A stretch of 8,824 nt of DNA from Candidatus Thorarchaeota archaeon SMTZ1-83 (GCA_001563325.1 LRSK01000164.1:1-8824), one strand, 5' to 3'. Shown: positions 1 through 6,006, numbered from the stretch's first letter. Translations and numbers: made by a program. Notes: generated by a model from the letters alone, not told the origin.

Positions 1-64
1 ACGCTGCGGTTTCGGTCATAAAGTCTTCGTCTAGGATACTTGAGAAGCTCTCCAAGAATGACAT
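1..64 (-). CDS. Partial ORF coupled to the exporter gene, unknown product (5' end only)
   Basis: An ATG whose A is also the last base of the exporter's TGA stop (TGATG overlap) opens a frame that stays free of stop codons to the window edge, 21 codons. The visible residues begin MSFLESFSSILDEDF, an acidic, amphipathic-looking start with no recognisable domain. The one-base overlap is the kind seen in translationally coupled genes, and there is no clear separate SD motif. An open run of 21 codons can occur by chance, so the arrangement is the main support. Product unknown. Confidence 0.4.
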   Translation of the reverse strand, partial: MSFLESFSSILDEDFMTETAA

Positions 65-624
65 CACATGAAGCCCAGAATAATCAGGATTCCGAAGGCA
101 ATGAAGACAATTCCTGTGCCTTTTCTCACCATGGTCACTGGTATTCTATCGGCAAGTTGGTCGCCAGAATAAGCACCAACTAGGTTCACAAGAAAGAACC
201 CGGCAATGGCACCTGCAAATACCAACAGAGGAAACAAGGATTGAGCTGCAAGCGCCAGTATTGCTAGTTGGCTTTTGTCACCGAGTTCTGAGAGGAGAAC
301 CAGAGATACCATGCTGAGGAACGTTGTTGGTTGCTTGCAGTCTTCCGCATCTGGACTGTTCCTGATTAAGGCATGAACGCCCATTCCAATGAATAGCGCC
401 CCGGATAGATAGAGAATGAAGTCGATTGGAAGAGTTGCAGCCAGTACGACACCAACGAATACCGCGATAACAGATGCGAATGCAAGCGCCAGCATTGCTG
501 CAAGAAGCACTATGTGGGGGCGTCTGTATTGTGCACTTAGACATAGCGTCGCCAGCATCGTCTTGTCCCCTATCTCTGTCAGAAAGACAAGACCAAACGA
601 TGACAGCAGTGCTTGCAAAGGCAT
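64..624 (-). CDS. UPF0016 / GDT1 (TMEM165) family membrane cation exporter
   Basis: The 186-residue protein is almost entirely hydrophobic, with about six membrane helices arranged as two similar halves. Each half carries the family signature E-x-G-D-K-[TS]: E17-I-G-D-K-T22 and E113-L-G-D-K-S118. In this family the two motifs face each other and form the cation site. Characterised members move Mn2+ or Ca2+ in exchange for protons (bacterial and cyanobacterial Mn exporters, yeast Gdt1, human TMEM165). An Mn2+ or Ca2+ export role at the cell membrane is therefore likely, but the substrate cannot be read from the sequence. Length fits a two-motif family member. The start is the ATG at 622-624, with only a weak purine-rich stretch upstream. 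The gene has its own TATA-like box at 769-775 and a leader of roughly 120 bases. A further frame starts on its stop codon. Confidence 0.88.
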   Translation of the reverse strand: MPLQALLSSFGLVFLTEIGDKTMLATLCLSAQYRRPHIVLLAAMLALAFASVIAVFVGVVLAATLPIDFILYLSGALFIGMGVHALIRNSPDAEDCKQPTTFLSMVSLVLLSELGDKSQLAILALAAQSLFPLLVFAGAIAGFFLVNLVGAYSGDQLADRIPVTMVRKGTGIVFIAFGILIILGFM

Positions 625-715
625 CTTTACACTTCCCGGAGTTCACTCTCAGTCAAGGTACTTCTCTTGCATCTCTGTGGGGATTCAACGAAAGTTGGAG
701 ATTCTATCGTACAAG

Positions 716-727
716 TTGTGCTCACAA
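716..727. promoter_or_regulatory. Palindrome TTGTGCTCACAA in the exporter leader, possible operator
   Basis: A perfect 12-base palindrome lies about 20 bases downstream of the transcription start predicted from the TATA-like box at 769-775. A repressor bound there could block transcription of the exporter. It could equally be a small RNA hairpin in the leader. A second short inverted repeat, CAAC-GAAA-GTTG, lies nearby at about 688-699. No known metal-repressor box or Mn riboswitch core is recognisable. Confidence 0.25.
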
Positions 728-768
728 TTCACTGATATTTCCGATACTACCGCGATTGTTTCCCCCCG

Positions 769-775
769 ATAAAAG
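769..775 (-). promoter_or_regulatory. TATA-like box for the exporter gene
   Basis: On the minus strand this reads CTTTTAT, the same seven bases found 27 bases before tRNA-Val (1068-1074) and upstream of mbf1 (3861-3867). It lies in the untranslated stretch between the tRNA-like element and the exporter, and predicts transcription starting near 745. That would leave an untranslated leader of about 120 bases. The position fits an archaeal TATA box, but there is no direct evidence of use. Confidence 0.45.
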
Positions 776-803
776 TATCTCAATGTCACTTCCCAGAATG
801 AGA

Positions 804-844
804 TGGTGCGGAAGGTGGGATTTGAACCCACGAACTGCTTCCAG
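804..844 (-). tRNA. tRNA-like minihelix: acceptor stem, T arm and CCA, no D or anticodon arm
   Basis: On the minus strand, 831-815 is a perfect T arm (GTGGG, loop TTCAAAT, CCCAC). It is followed by acceptor strand CTTCCGC (814-808), discriminator A (807) and an encoded CCA (806-804). No matching 5' half of normal length is present: neither GCGGAAG nor a D-arm or anticodon-arm sequence occurs in the 90 bases back to tRNA-Val. Instead, directly upstream lies CTGGAAG (844-838), which pairs with the acceptor strand over five Watson-Crick pairs plus one G-T, with a C-C mismatch at the end. The linker to the T arm is CAGTTC, close to a normal variable loop. The whole therefore looks like a tRNA with positions 8-43 removed. 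It could be a tRNA pseudogene, the 3' half of a split tRNA, a 3'-end duplication left by an integrating element, or a real tRNA-like RNA. No isotype can be assigned. Confidence 0.5.
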
Positions 845-932
845 ACCAGATGTCCTATTCGTATGACCCGCATGAATCTGTAGGTGTAAATCGGGTTCTT
901 CAGTTCTTTTGTGATTTGTTGTGGGAGAGAAG

Positions 933-1041
933 TGGTGGGGCGGGCCGGATTTGAACCAGCGACCCTCGAGTGCCAAGGGGGAATTTCCCTTAGTCTTCTC
1001 GGTGTAAGCGAGACATCATAGCCGGGCTAGACTACCGCCCC
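933..1041 (-). tRNA. tRNA-Val(TAC) with a 31-base intron in the variable loop; CCA encoded
   Basis: The minus strand folds as follows. The acceptor GGGGCGG (1041-1035) pairs fully with CCGCCCC (943-937). The D arm GTCT/TGAT contains AGCCCGG. The anticodon stem TCTCG (1013-1009) pairs with CGAGA (1001-997) around loop CTTACAC, giving anticodon TAC (1006-1004), valine. The T arm is GCTGG-TTCAAAT-CCGGC (960-944). Discriminator A is at 936 and CCA at 935-933. Between the anticodon stem and the T arm lie 36 bases instead of about 5. Removing 995-965 leaves the canonical variable loop AGGTC and a 75-base tRNA before CCA. The removed part holds its own hairpin (CTAAGGG with CCCTTGG). CTCG near its 3' end can pair with the CGAG just before the 5' splice site, which gives a relaxed bulge-helix-bulge. 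Isotype is secure; exact splice points may shift by a base. Confidence 0.9.
965..995 (-). other. Noncanonical tRNA intron (between positions 44 and 45 of tRNA-Val)
   Basis: This 31-base segment interrupts the variable loop rather than the usual site after base 37. On the precursor, CGAG of the anticodon stem pairs with CTCG near the intron 3' end. Bulges AAG(A) on the 5' side and AGG on the 3' side flank this four-pair helix. Cutting after the second base of each bulge restores variable loop AGGTC. Archaeal splicing endonucleases of the broad-specificity types cut such sites. Confidence 0.7.
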
Positions 1042-1067
1042 TAGCCAGTTCGGGTTGTCCAATCCGA

Positions 1068-1074
1068 ATAAAAG
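1068..1074 (-). promoter_or_regulatory. TATA-like box of tRNA-Val
   Basis: The minus strand reads CTTTTAT, inside AATTCTTTTATTCGG. It lies 27 bases before the first base of the mature tRNA, which is the spacing of archaeal tRNA promoters. It sits just beyond the stop codon of the upstream methyltransferase gene, so the tRNA most likely has its own transcript. Confidence 0.6.
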
Positions 1075-1080
1075 AATTAC

Positions 1081-1755
1081 TCACTGACGGGCTGCAACTA
1101 TGTGGAACTCATGGAGGGTGTCATCAAGGACGATGCTTCGGACAATGGTGAATCCAAGGCTTGCGACCGAATCGCAGAGGTCGGAGATTGCTGCTGAAGT
1201 TGTTTTTGATTTAAAGGCAGCAATAAGCCACCCTTCGTTCTTCAATAGTACAGAGAATCTGTTGACAAGCATAAGTGTCCCTTGAGGATCAGTTGTGACG
1301 TCGACAAGCAATAGGTCGATTCTTTCATCTTCGCCAAGGATCATTGGGTCCATTGTGAAGGCGTCATCAAATAGGACTGAGATGTTTGGGTATTCGTTTA
1401 CAAGCCTCTCGAGAAACTGGGCGAATTCCTCCGAAACCTCGACACCAACTGCAGTTACACCGCACTCAGCCAAATACGTCAGAAAACCTCCTGCTGAGCT
1501 GCCAATGTCAAGAGCCAGTTTGGCTGAAGTGACAATGTTTCCTATAGCATCATCAATCTGCTTCAATTTCAGGTACCCAACAGGTGTGTCTTTCGATTCC
1601 TTGGAAACAGATACGAAATCTGAACCTTTGATTTGCTTCGAGGCCTTTGCCAGTTCGCCGTTTACCCTCACATGACCTGCTCTAACCGCGCGTTTGGCAG
1701 CTTGACGAGATGAGAAGTAGCCTTGTTCTACCAACCAGGTGTCAAGCCTTGGCAT
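1081..1755 (-). CDS. S4-domain plus FtsJ-type RNA methyltransferase (TlyA/hemolysin family)
   Basis: The 224-residue protein has an S4 RNA-binding domain at about 1-50 (start MPRLDTWLVEQGYFSSR, with R-A-G-H-V-R-V-N-G at 25-33). A Rossmann methyltransferase domain follows, with SAM motif LDIGSSAGGF at 82-91. The order K63 or K65, D152, K182, E216 matches the K-D-K-E tetrad of FtsJ/RrmJ 2'-O-methyltransferases. The bacterial relative TlyA methylates ribose in rRNA of both ribosomal subunits. An rRNA 2'-O-methyltransferase is the likely role here, with the target unknown. I place the start at the ATG at 1753-1755 because GGAGAGAGG lies just upstream; a TTG at 1768-1770 is an in-frame alternative. 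The start overlaps the end of the DUF2110 gene by 14 bases, so the two are probably translated together. Confidence 0.82.
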   Translation of the reverse strand: MPRLDTWLVEQGYFSSRQAAKRAVRAGHVRVNGELAKASKQIKGSDFVSVSKESKDTPVGYLKLKQIDDAIGNIVTSAKLALDIGSSAGGFLTYLAECGVTAVGVEVSEEFAQFLERLVNEYPNISVLFDDAFTMDPMILGEDERIDLLLVDVTTDPQGTLMLVNRFSVLLKNEGWLIAAFKSKTTSAAISDLCDSVASLGFTIVRSIVLDDTLHEFHIVAARQ

Positions 1756-2515
1756 TATACCTCTCTCCAACCTCTTCTGGGATGAATAGATGCATTGGCA
1801 CCCCTTTCAGTCTAGGGCCTATTGCGGCAAGAATGCCTGATGCACGAGTACTCCTCTTGCACCTTAGAGAGAACTCGAAGTGACCGAGTTTCTCTATTTG
1901 ATAGATATCCTGAGAGTGTCCAGACTTTGTCAAAGCGTCTTCAATGATGTTCTTGGTGCATCCTAGAACTAGCAATCGTTGGTGATCATCCCCTGCCCAC
2001 CTCTTGATTCGGGAGAGCGTTGACTCTGCAAGCTCTCCTGTGGTCTTATGATGGGCACTGTCTATTTCCGTGATACGTACTTCAACGGGAAGATGATCTA
2101 CTAGCACCAGGGTGCTAGAGATTGTCCTCAATGAAGACTTCGGCATTGATAGCTGACTTCGAAGGTTGTGAAGTGGAACGAGCACATCCATTTTGGGCGG
2201 CCCCATGATTCCAATGTCGCAGTACAATCCGTATCCTACCTTTCCGACATCGACTAACTGACCCCTGAATGTTGAATCAGTGGAAAGCGCGCCAAACTCA
2301 GAAACACCCCCATATCGTTGCAGCAGTACATTGCCGACAAACTCCTCGTCCTCACCCTCAATATCAACCGTTATGTGATTCCTCTTGTCCGTTCCCAGCT
2401 TCACCAGAGATGCACTCAGTTCTCTGACTATCTCAGTAACATCTATTCTCATATGATTGAGTAGTTGCCTACGGTATGGACCATATGCTTGAGCGTGAAG
2501 GATGAGGTGCCTCAA
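1742..2515 (-). CDS. DUF2110 family archaeal protein
   Basis: The 257-residue soluble protein looks like the archaeal DUF2110 family. Its N terminus (MRHLILHAQAYGPYRRQL) resembles the usual start of that family. Its C-terminal third has a region around LGCTKNIIEDALTKSGHSQD, then GHFEFSLRCKR and a final stretch IGPRLKGVPM, which also fit what I remember of the family. No catalytic motif is evident. Members often stand next to the gene for transcription factor E, as here, where it begins 69 bases after tfe; a role linked to transcription or RNA is an inference from position only. The start is a TTG (2513-2515) with AGGTGG seven bases before it; no ATG lies upstream in frame. Its 3' end overlaps the methyltransferase gene. 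The family call rests on memory of family sequences. Confidence 0.68.
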   Translation of the reverse strand: MRHLILHAQAYGPYRRQLLNHMRIDVTEIVRELSASLVKLGTDKRNHITVDIEGEDEEFVGNVLLQRYGGVSEFGALSTDSTFRGQLVDVGKVGYGLYCDIGIMGPPKMDVLVPLHNLRSQLSMPKSSLRTISSTLVLVDHLPVEVRITEIDSAHHKTTGELAESTLSRIKRWAGDDHQRLLVLGCTKNIIEDALTKSGHSQDIYQIEKLGHFEFSLRCKRSTRASGILAAIGPRLKGVPMHLFIPEEVGERYNAKA

Positions 2516-2584
2516 TGGCCTGCCACCTGATAGAGGCTGTACTTCTCGTGCTAAGTAGGTTTCCTTAAACGAGTGATTGAGTCC

Positions 2585-3112
2585 CTATGTTGTAGAGGTT
2601 GCCGATAGGTCAGCTTTCAGTTCTTCCACTCTCTTGCGGAGGAAACTGATTGCCTTCGTGTTGTCCACATACTCCAATTGCTCGTTACAGATTGGACAAC
2701 GGAATGAGAGATTCATGGCCTCCTCAAAGGGAACCGGTGAGGAATCGCGACTTACGCAGGCATAAAGGTCATTGTTGCTCTCATGTTCTAGTCTCTGTTC
2801 AAGTAGATTCAGAACTAGTCGTTTCTTTCGGTTGACAAGGGCTTGTGCTTTCTTTGGGTCTATCTTCCAGTAGTATAGGAACCAACCCGTGTTGGTATCG
2901 CGGATTCTTCGATAAGAGGCTAAGTGATTGTCGTGGAGTTTGTACAGGATTCTTCGAACAATGTTCAGCTTAAGATCGGTCTTGGTGGCAATCTCTTCAT
3001 CTGTGGTTTCCTCTGCATTGACAAGAACAGTTGCTATGTCCACTCCCTCTTTGCCTGCTATCTCCTCGACTACAAGGCGGAAAAGGTCATGGTTGATATT
3101 CGCATGTACCAT
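2585..3112 (-). CDS. tfe: Transcription factor E, alpha subunit (TFE/TFIIE-alpha)
   Basis: TFE helps open the promoter and stabilises the RNA polymerase-TBP-TFB complex. The 175-residue protein has an extended winged-helix domain at about 8-95 (LFRLVVEEIAGKEGVDIATVL, then the D-L-K-L-N-I-V-R-R-I-L-Y-K-L helix and wing residues G-W-F-L-Y-Y-W-K-I-D). A zinc-ribbon region (about 117-147) and a short C-terminal coiled coil follow. The ribbon is odd: C139-P-I-C142 is intact but the first knuckle is C119-V-S-R122, so one of four zinc ligands is missing. The start is the ATG at 3110-3112, with AGGTGATC nine bases upstream, which matches the 16S tail well. A TTG 63 bases further out is less likely because the extra residues do not resemble TFE. 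It leads an apparent operon with DUF2110 and the S4/FtsJ gene. Confidence 0.92.
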   Translation of the reverse strand: MVHANINHDLFRLVVEEIAGKEGVDIATVLVNAEETTDEEIATKTDLKLNIVRRILYKLHDNHLASYRRIRDTNTGWFLYYWKIDPKKAQALVNRKKRLVLNLLEQRLEHESNNDLYACVSRDSSPVPFEEAMNLSFRCPICNEQLEYVDNTKAISFLRKRVEELKADLSATSTT

Positions 3113-3243
3113 TTTGAAGTGATCACCTGAGCGTATCCGGAGGCTGGTCAGTCCACTGATTTCTAACGTAACCAAAAGCCCTGCGATTGAGAACTTGCAC
3201 TTACTATACTATTATTACCTAAGAGAGTATATATTCACTTCGT
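3103..3243 (-). promoter_or_regulatory. tfe promoter and leader region
   Basis: Between the mbf1 stop and the tfe start lies an AT-rich stretch. On the minus strand a TATA box, GAATATATACTC (TATATA at 3233-3228), predicts transcription from near 3203, giving a leader of about 90 bases that carries the strong SD. tfe can thus be transcribed apart from mbf1. Confidence 0.5.
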
Positions 3244-3819
3244 TTAGACCGTTTCTGAGTCTGACTTCTGCGACTTCTTTCGCTTCACAATGACTCGGTC
3301 TCCCAATGTAGGTCCGCTGCGAGATACTCCTTTGCTAGTTCGAACTGGAGTGGAGCTTATTGGTTCCAGAAGGGAAATGTCTAGCTCTCTTTCCAAGCCT
3401 CTAATTGTCTTCCCAGTGGGTTTCAGTCGTCCTGCCTCTATTGATTGAAGGGTCGAGATTCGTTCACCTACCTTCTGAGCAAGCTCTTCCTGACTTAGCT
3501 GCTTCTTCTGTCTAGCCATCCGGATTGTGCTTGCATAGTTCTCGATGAGGATCATATCCTCCAAGCGTGTTCCAGTCGTTGCACGAGGTTTTGATCTACG
3601 GGATGTGACCCGTCGAGGAACTTGTGGGGCTGGTTCTTTTGGCTCACCAATCCAAGAAGGTCGTATTCCGGATGCTGAAGAGCTCCTTCGATCTGTACCT
3701 GATGGTGATTTTCCGAATCTCGCCGCGCATTGAGGACAGACGTTCATCTTGGCTCCTTCGATTTCGACGTTTCTTCCGTGGCCCTTCATGTTTCGGCCGC
3801 ATAACTCACAGCTGGGCAC
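3244..3819 (-). CDS. mbf1: Archaeal MBF1 (multiprotein bridging factor 1)
   Basis: The 191-residue protein begins with a zinc ribbon: C4-E-L-C7 and C28-P-Q-C31. A variable basic linker (about 35-85) is followed by a Cro/C1-type helix-turn-helix at about 92-150 (IRMARQKKQLSQEELAQKVG and RISTLQSIEAGRLKPTGKTI). It ends in the segment TLGDRVIVKRKK, followed by a polar tail. This is the archaeal MBF1 layout; in archaea the protein binds ribosomes and may influence translation as well as transcription. The start is a GTG (3817-3819) with GAGGGAT six bases before it, and starting here gives the expected MPSCELCG sequence. It is divergent from pan, and a TATA-like box for it lies at 3861-3867. Confidence 0.92.
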   Translation of the reverse strand: MPSCELCGRNMKGHGRNVEIEGAKMNVCPQCAARFGKSPSGTDRRSSSASGIRPSWIGEPKEPAPQVPRRVTSRRSKPRATTGTRLEDMILIENYASTIRMARQKKQLSQEELAQKVGERISTLQSIEAGRLKPTGKTIRGLERELDISLLEPISSTPVRTSKGVSRSGPTLGDRVIVKRKKSQKSDSETV

Positions 3820-3947
3820 AAATAATCCCTCTTCAGGGCACCTCTGAACCTGAAGTGTTGATAAAAGTTGTCGACTGGCGCAGAATCATTGGGCCTCAAA
3901 GGAATCCTTAAATCAGTAGCAGAGGATGGGGTTTCGAGGTGCAGTGA
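3820..3947. promoter_or_regulatory. Divergent promoter region between mbf1 and pan
   Basis: Two TATA-like boxes face outward. CTTTTAT on the minus strand (3867-3861) lies about 45 bases before the mbf1 start, and CTTAAAT on the plus strand (3907-3913) about 35 bases before the pan start. The pan SD GAGGTG is at 3936-3941, close to its predicted transcription start, so the pan leader would be very short. Control of both genes from one region is possible but not shown. Confidence 0.5.
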
Positions 3948-5147
3948 TTGCCAGGGACTACTGATGCAAAGAAAGACAGCATCGATAATTCTACCTACAC
4001 TGAGACCTACACTAGACATCTAGAACGTCGTCTTCGTGCACTTGAAACAGAGAAGCAGATACTGCAAGCTGAACGTTCTAGACTTGAGAAGGAAACTCAG
4101 ACTCTGAGAACTGAGCTCGAGAAACTGAGGCAGTCTCCGCTTATCACAGCAACCGTCATCGAGATACTTGATGATGGAAGAGCGGTCGTGAAGAGTTCAA
4201 CAGGCCCCAATTTCGTGGTGCATATCTCGTCATCCATCCCCAAGGACAAGCTGCAACCCGGCATGAGAGTTGCGCTCAATCAACGATCCTTTGCAGTAAC
4301 ACAGGAATTGCCACCACCAAGAGATCCGATGATTAGGGCAATGGAGATTGAAGAGGCTCCTGATGTTTCCTATGCCGACATCGGTGGACTCAAGGAACAG
4401 CTTCGCGAGATAAAGGAAACAGTAGAATTGCCACTCCTGAAACCTGATCTGTTCGACCAGGTTGGTATCGAGCCTCCTAAAGGTGTCTTGCTGACTGGTT
4501 TCCCAGGTACTGGGAAGACCCTGTGCGCAAGAGCTGTGGCTCATGAAACAAATGCGACTTTCATCAGGGTCATTGGTTCTGAGTTGGTTCAGAAGTTCAT
4601 TGGTGAAGGCGCCAGACTTGTAAGGGAGATTTTCTTGCTTGCCAAGGAGAAGGCACCAGCTATTGTTTTTGTCGATGAGCTTGACGCAGTAGGTTCACAT
4701 AGACTGGACATTGCTACCTCAGGTGATAGGGAGGTCCAGCGCACACTGATGCAACTGCTCAGCGAGCTGGATGGTTTTGAGAATCGTGGACAGGTGGCGG
4801 TCCTTGGAGCTACCAACAGACCAGACATCTTGGATCCAGCTCTTCTAAGACCAGGGCGTTTTGATCGGATAATCGATTTTCCTGTTCCAGATGAGGAGAG
4901 TCGAAAGGAGATTTTCAAGATTCATACGCGCGGAATGAATGTTGATTCTGAGCTTGACTATGATAGGCTGGTATCTGCAACGTCGGAACTAACAGGTGCT
5001 GCCATCAAGGTAATCTGTATTGAAGCGGGCATGTTTGCTATTCGTGACAACAGAACCTTTGTGGTACAAAATGACTTCATCAAGGCCATTTCGAAGATTC
5101 GGGATAGAGGAAAGGGTGATGGTGCACCAAGTACCCTATATGCTTAG
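3948..5147 (+). CDS. pan: Proteasome-activating nucleotidase PAN (AAA+ ATPase)
   Basis: PAN is the hexameric unfoldase that feeds proteins into the archaeal 20S proteasome in the cytoplasm. The 399 residues follow the family order: a coiled coil (about 20-62), an OB domain (about 66-120) and an AAA+ module. Visible motifs are Walker A G184-F-P-G-T-G-K-T191, pore loop K216-F-I-G-E-G, Walker B I-V-F-V-D243-E244, and the second region of homology GATNRPDILDPALLRPGRFD (287-306) with arginine fingers R301 and R304. The C terminus S-T-L-Y-A fits the HbYX tail that docks into the proteasome alpha ring. Walker A has F where most relatives have P (GPPGTGKT). The start is a TTG, chosen because GAGGTG lies six bases upstream and the coiled coil would be lost with any later ATG. 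taw2 follows after 42 bases. Confidence 0.96.
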   Translation: MPGTTDAKKDSIDNSTYTETYTRHLERRLRALETEKQILQAERSRLEKETQTLRTELEKLRQSPLITATVIEILDDGRAVVKSSTGPNFVVHISSSIPKDKLQPGMRVALNQRSFAVTQELPPPRDPMIRAMEIEEAPDVSYADIGGLKEQLREIKETVELPLLKPDLFDQVGIEPPKGVLLTGFPGTGKTLCARAVAHETNATFIRVIGSELVQKFIGEGARLVREIFLLAKEKAPAIVFVDELDAVGSHRLDIATSGDREVQRTLMQLLSELDGFENRGQVAVLGATNRPDILDPALLRPGRFDRIIDFPVPDEESRKEIFKIHTRGMNVDSELDYDRLVSATSELTGAAIKVICIEAGMFAIRDNRTFVVQNDFIKAISKIRDRGKGDGAPSTLYA

Positions 5148-5189
5148 TACGCCTTCAAGTAATAGAGCTACTACGTCCTGTGGGTTGCG

Positions 5190-5975
5190 ATGAGATATAG
5201 AGAGTTTCTTAGGACTAGACTGAAGGACCAGATTCCGTCTGGCATTCCGTTTCCCAGTGGTTATCACCTCGTAGGACATGTTGCCCTACTGCATGCTGAT
5301 TCTAGGATGCAGCCGTATTTGGAGCTAATTGGGGAAACCACTCTTCAGTATGACTTGCGGATTGCCTCAGTTGCAGTGAGGGTTGGAGCTACGGCAGGAG
5401 TCACGAGATTACCTGACTACATTGTCATTGCTGGCGAGAGTCAGACCACTACAACACATGTTGAGAATGGCGTTCGGTTTAGACTCGATCCCACACGGAT
5501 TACTTTCTCGGGTGGAAACAAGGCCGAAAGACTTCGCATGGGATCTGTTGTCAGATCCGGAGAAACTGTTCTTGACATGTTCGCCTGTGTCGGTCAATTT
5601 GCCCTACATATGGCAAAGAACAGACAGACAAGAGTGAAGGCAATCGAGTTGAATCCGGAAGCGTACGAGTTTCTTGTTTCCAATGTTCGGCTGAATGATT
5701 TAGAAGACATGGTTGAAGCAGTCCTTGGTGACTGCAGAGAGATTCATCCTGTGCGTGCGTTCAATAGAGTGGTGATGGGGTATCTGCATGATACACATCT
5801 TTTCCTTCCATACGCCCTGAAATCACTGGTAGCCAAAGGAGGAACTGTTCACATGCATATCGCCCTGCCAGAAGGAGAATTAGAGCCGTTGACCTGTACT
5901 GTCAAAGAGTTGTGTCTAGAACAGAAACTCACCCCCCATGTTTCCATACGGCGGATCAAGACGTATGCGCTCTAG
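5190..5975 (+). CDS. taw2: tRNA-Phe wyosine-pathway transferase Taw2 (TYW2-like)
   Basis: The 261-residue protein has the Trm5/TYW2 fold: an N-terminal region, then a SAM-binding Rossmann domain with motif I V-L-D-M-F-A-C-V-G-Q-F (about 128-138) and an acidic strand end, IELNPEA. Where Trm5 has a catalytic N-L-P segment, this protein reads R-V-V-M-G-Y-L-H-D-T-H-x-F-L, followed by G-G-T-V-H-M-H, as in Taw2/TYW2. That enzyme moves the aminocarboxypropyl group from SAM onto 4-demethylwyosine at position 37 of tRNA-Phe, beside the anticodon. Length is close to that of known archaeal Taw2. The ATG start at 5190 has no strong SD. The 42-base gap after pan suggests one transcript. A Trm5-type methyltransferase is the alternative but fits less well. 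Confidence 0.82.
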   Translation: MRYREFLRTRLKDQIPSGIPFPSGYHLVGHVALLHADSRMQPYLELIGETTLQYDLRIASVAVRVGATAGVTRLPDYIVIAGESQTTTTHVENGVRFRLDPTRITFSGGNKAERLRMGSVVRSGETVLDMFACVGQFALHMAKNRQTRVKAIELNPEAYEFLVSNVRLNDLEDMVEAVLGDCREIHPVRAFNRVVMGYLHDTHLFLPYALKSLVAKGGTVHMHIALPEGELEPLTCTVKELCLEQKLTPHVSIRRIKTYAL

Positions 5976-6000
5976 AGATACAACTAACAGAGCACAACCA

Positions 6001-6006
6001 TTTTAT
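6001..6006 (+). promoter_or_regulatory. TATA-like box before NAC
   Basis: TTTTAT in CCATTTTATCCC lies in the gap after taw2 and predicts transcription from about 6030. That is close to the first ATG (6027), or about 30 bases before the ATG at 6060, which has GGGTGGG in front of it. Confidence 0.35.

Noticed and set aside
625..745. Bacterial yybP-ykoY manganese riboswitch in the exporter leader
   Set aside because: The conserved core of that RNA is not present.
746..753. GCGGTAG downstream of the tRNA-like element as the 5' half of a permuted tRNA
   Set aside because: It pairs with the acceptor strand at six of seven positions, but no D arm or anticodon arm follows it.
769..806. ATCTCA/TGAGAT inverted repeat followed by TTTT after the tRNA-like element, as a terminator
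   Set aside because: The stem is only six pairs with a 16-base loop, and the T run coincides with the TATA-like box of the next gene; too weak to call.
474..866. Plus-strand open frame across the exporter start and the tRNA-like element
   Set aside because: It reads through a tRNA T arm and the antisense of the exporter, and shows no family features; it is a shadow.
858..869. GCGGGTC as the 5' acceptor strand of a full tRNA ending at 804
   Set aside because: Only five of seven positions pair, and the resulting RNA would be about 65 bases with no D or anticodon stem.
722..976. Minus-strand open frames over the tRNA region
   Set aside because: The residues arise from translating tRNA sequence (the TTCAAATCC T arm in frame), a common artefact.
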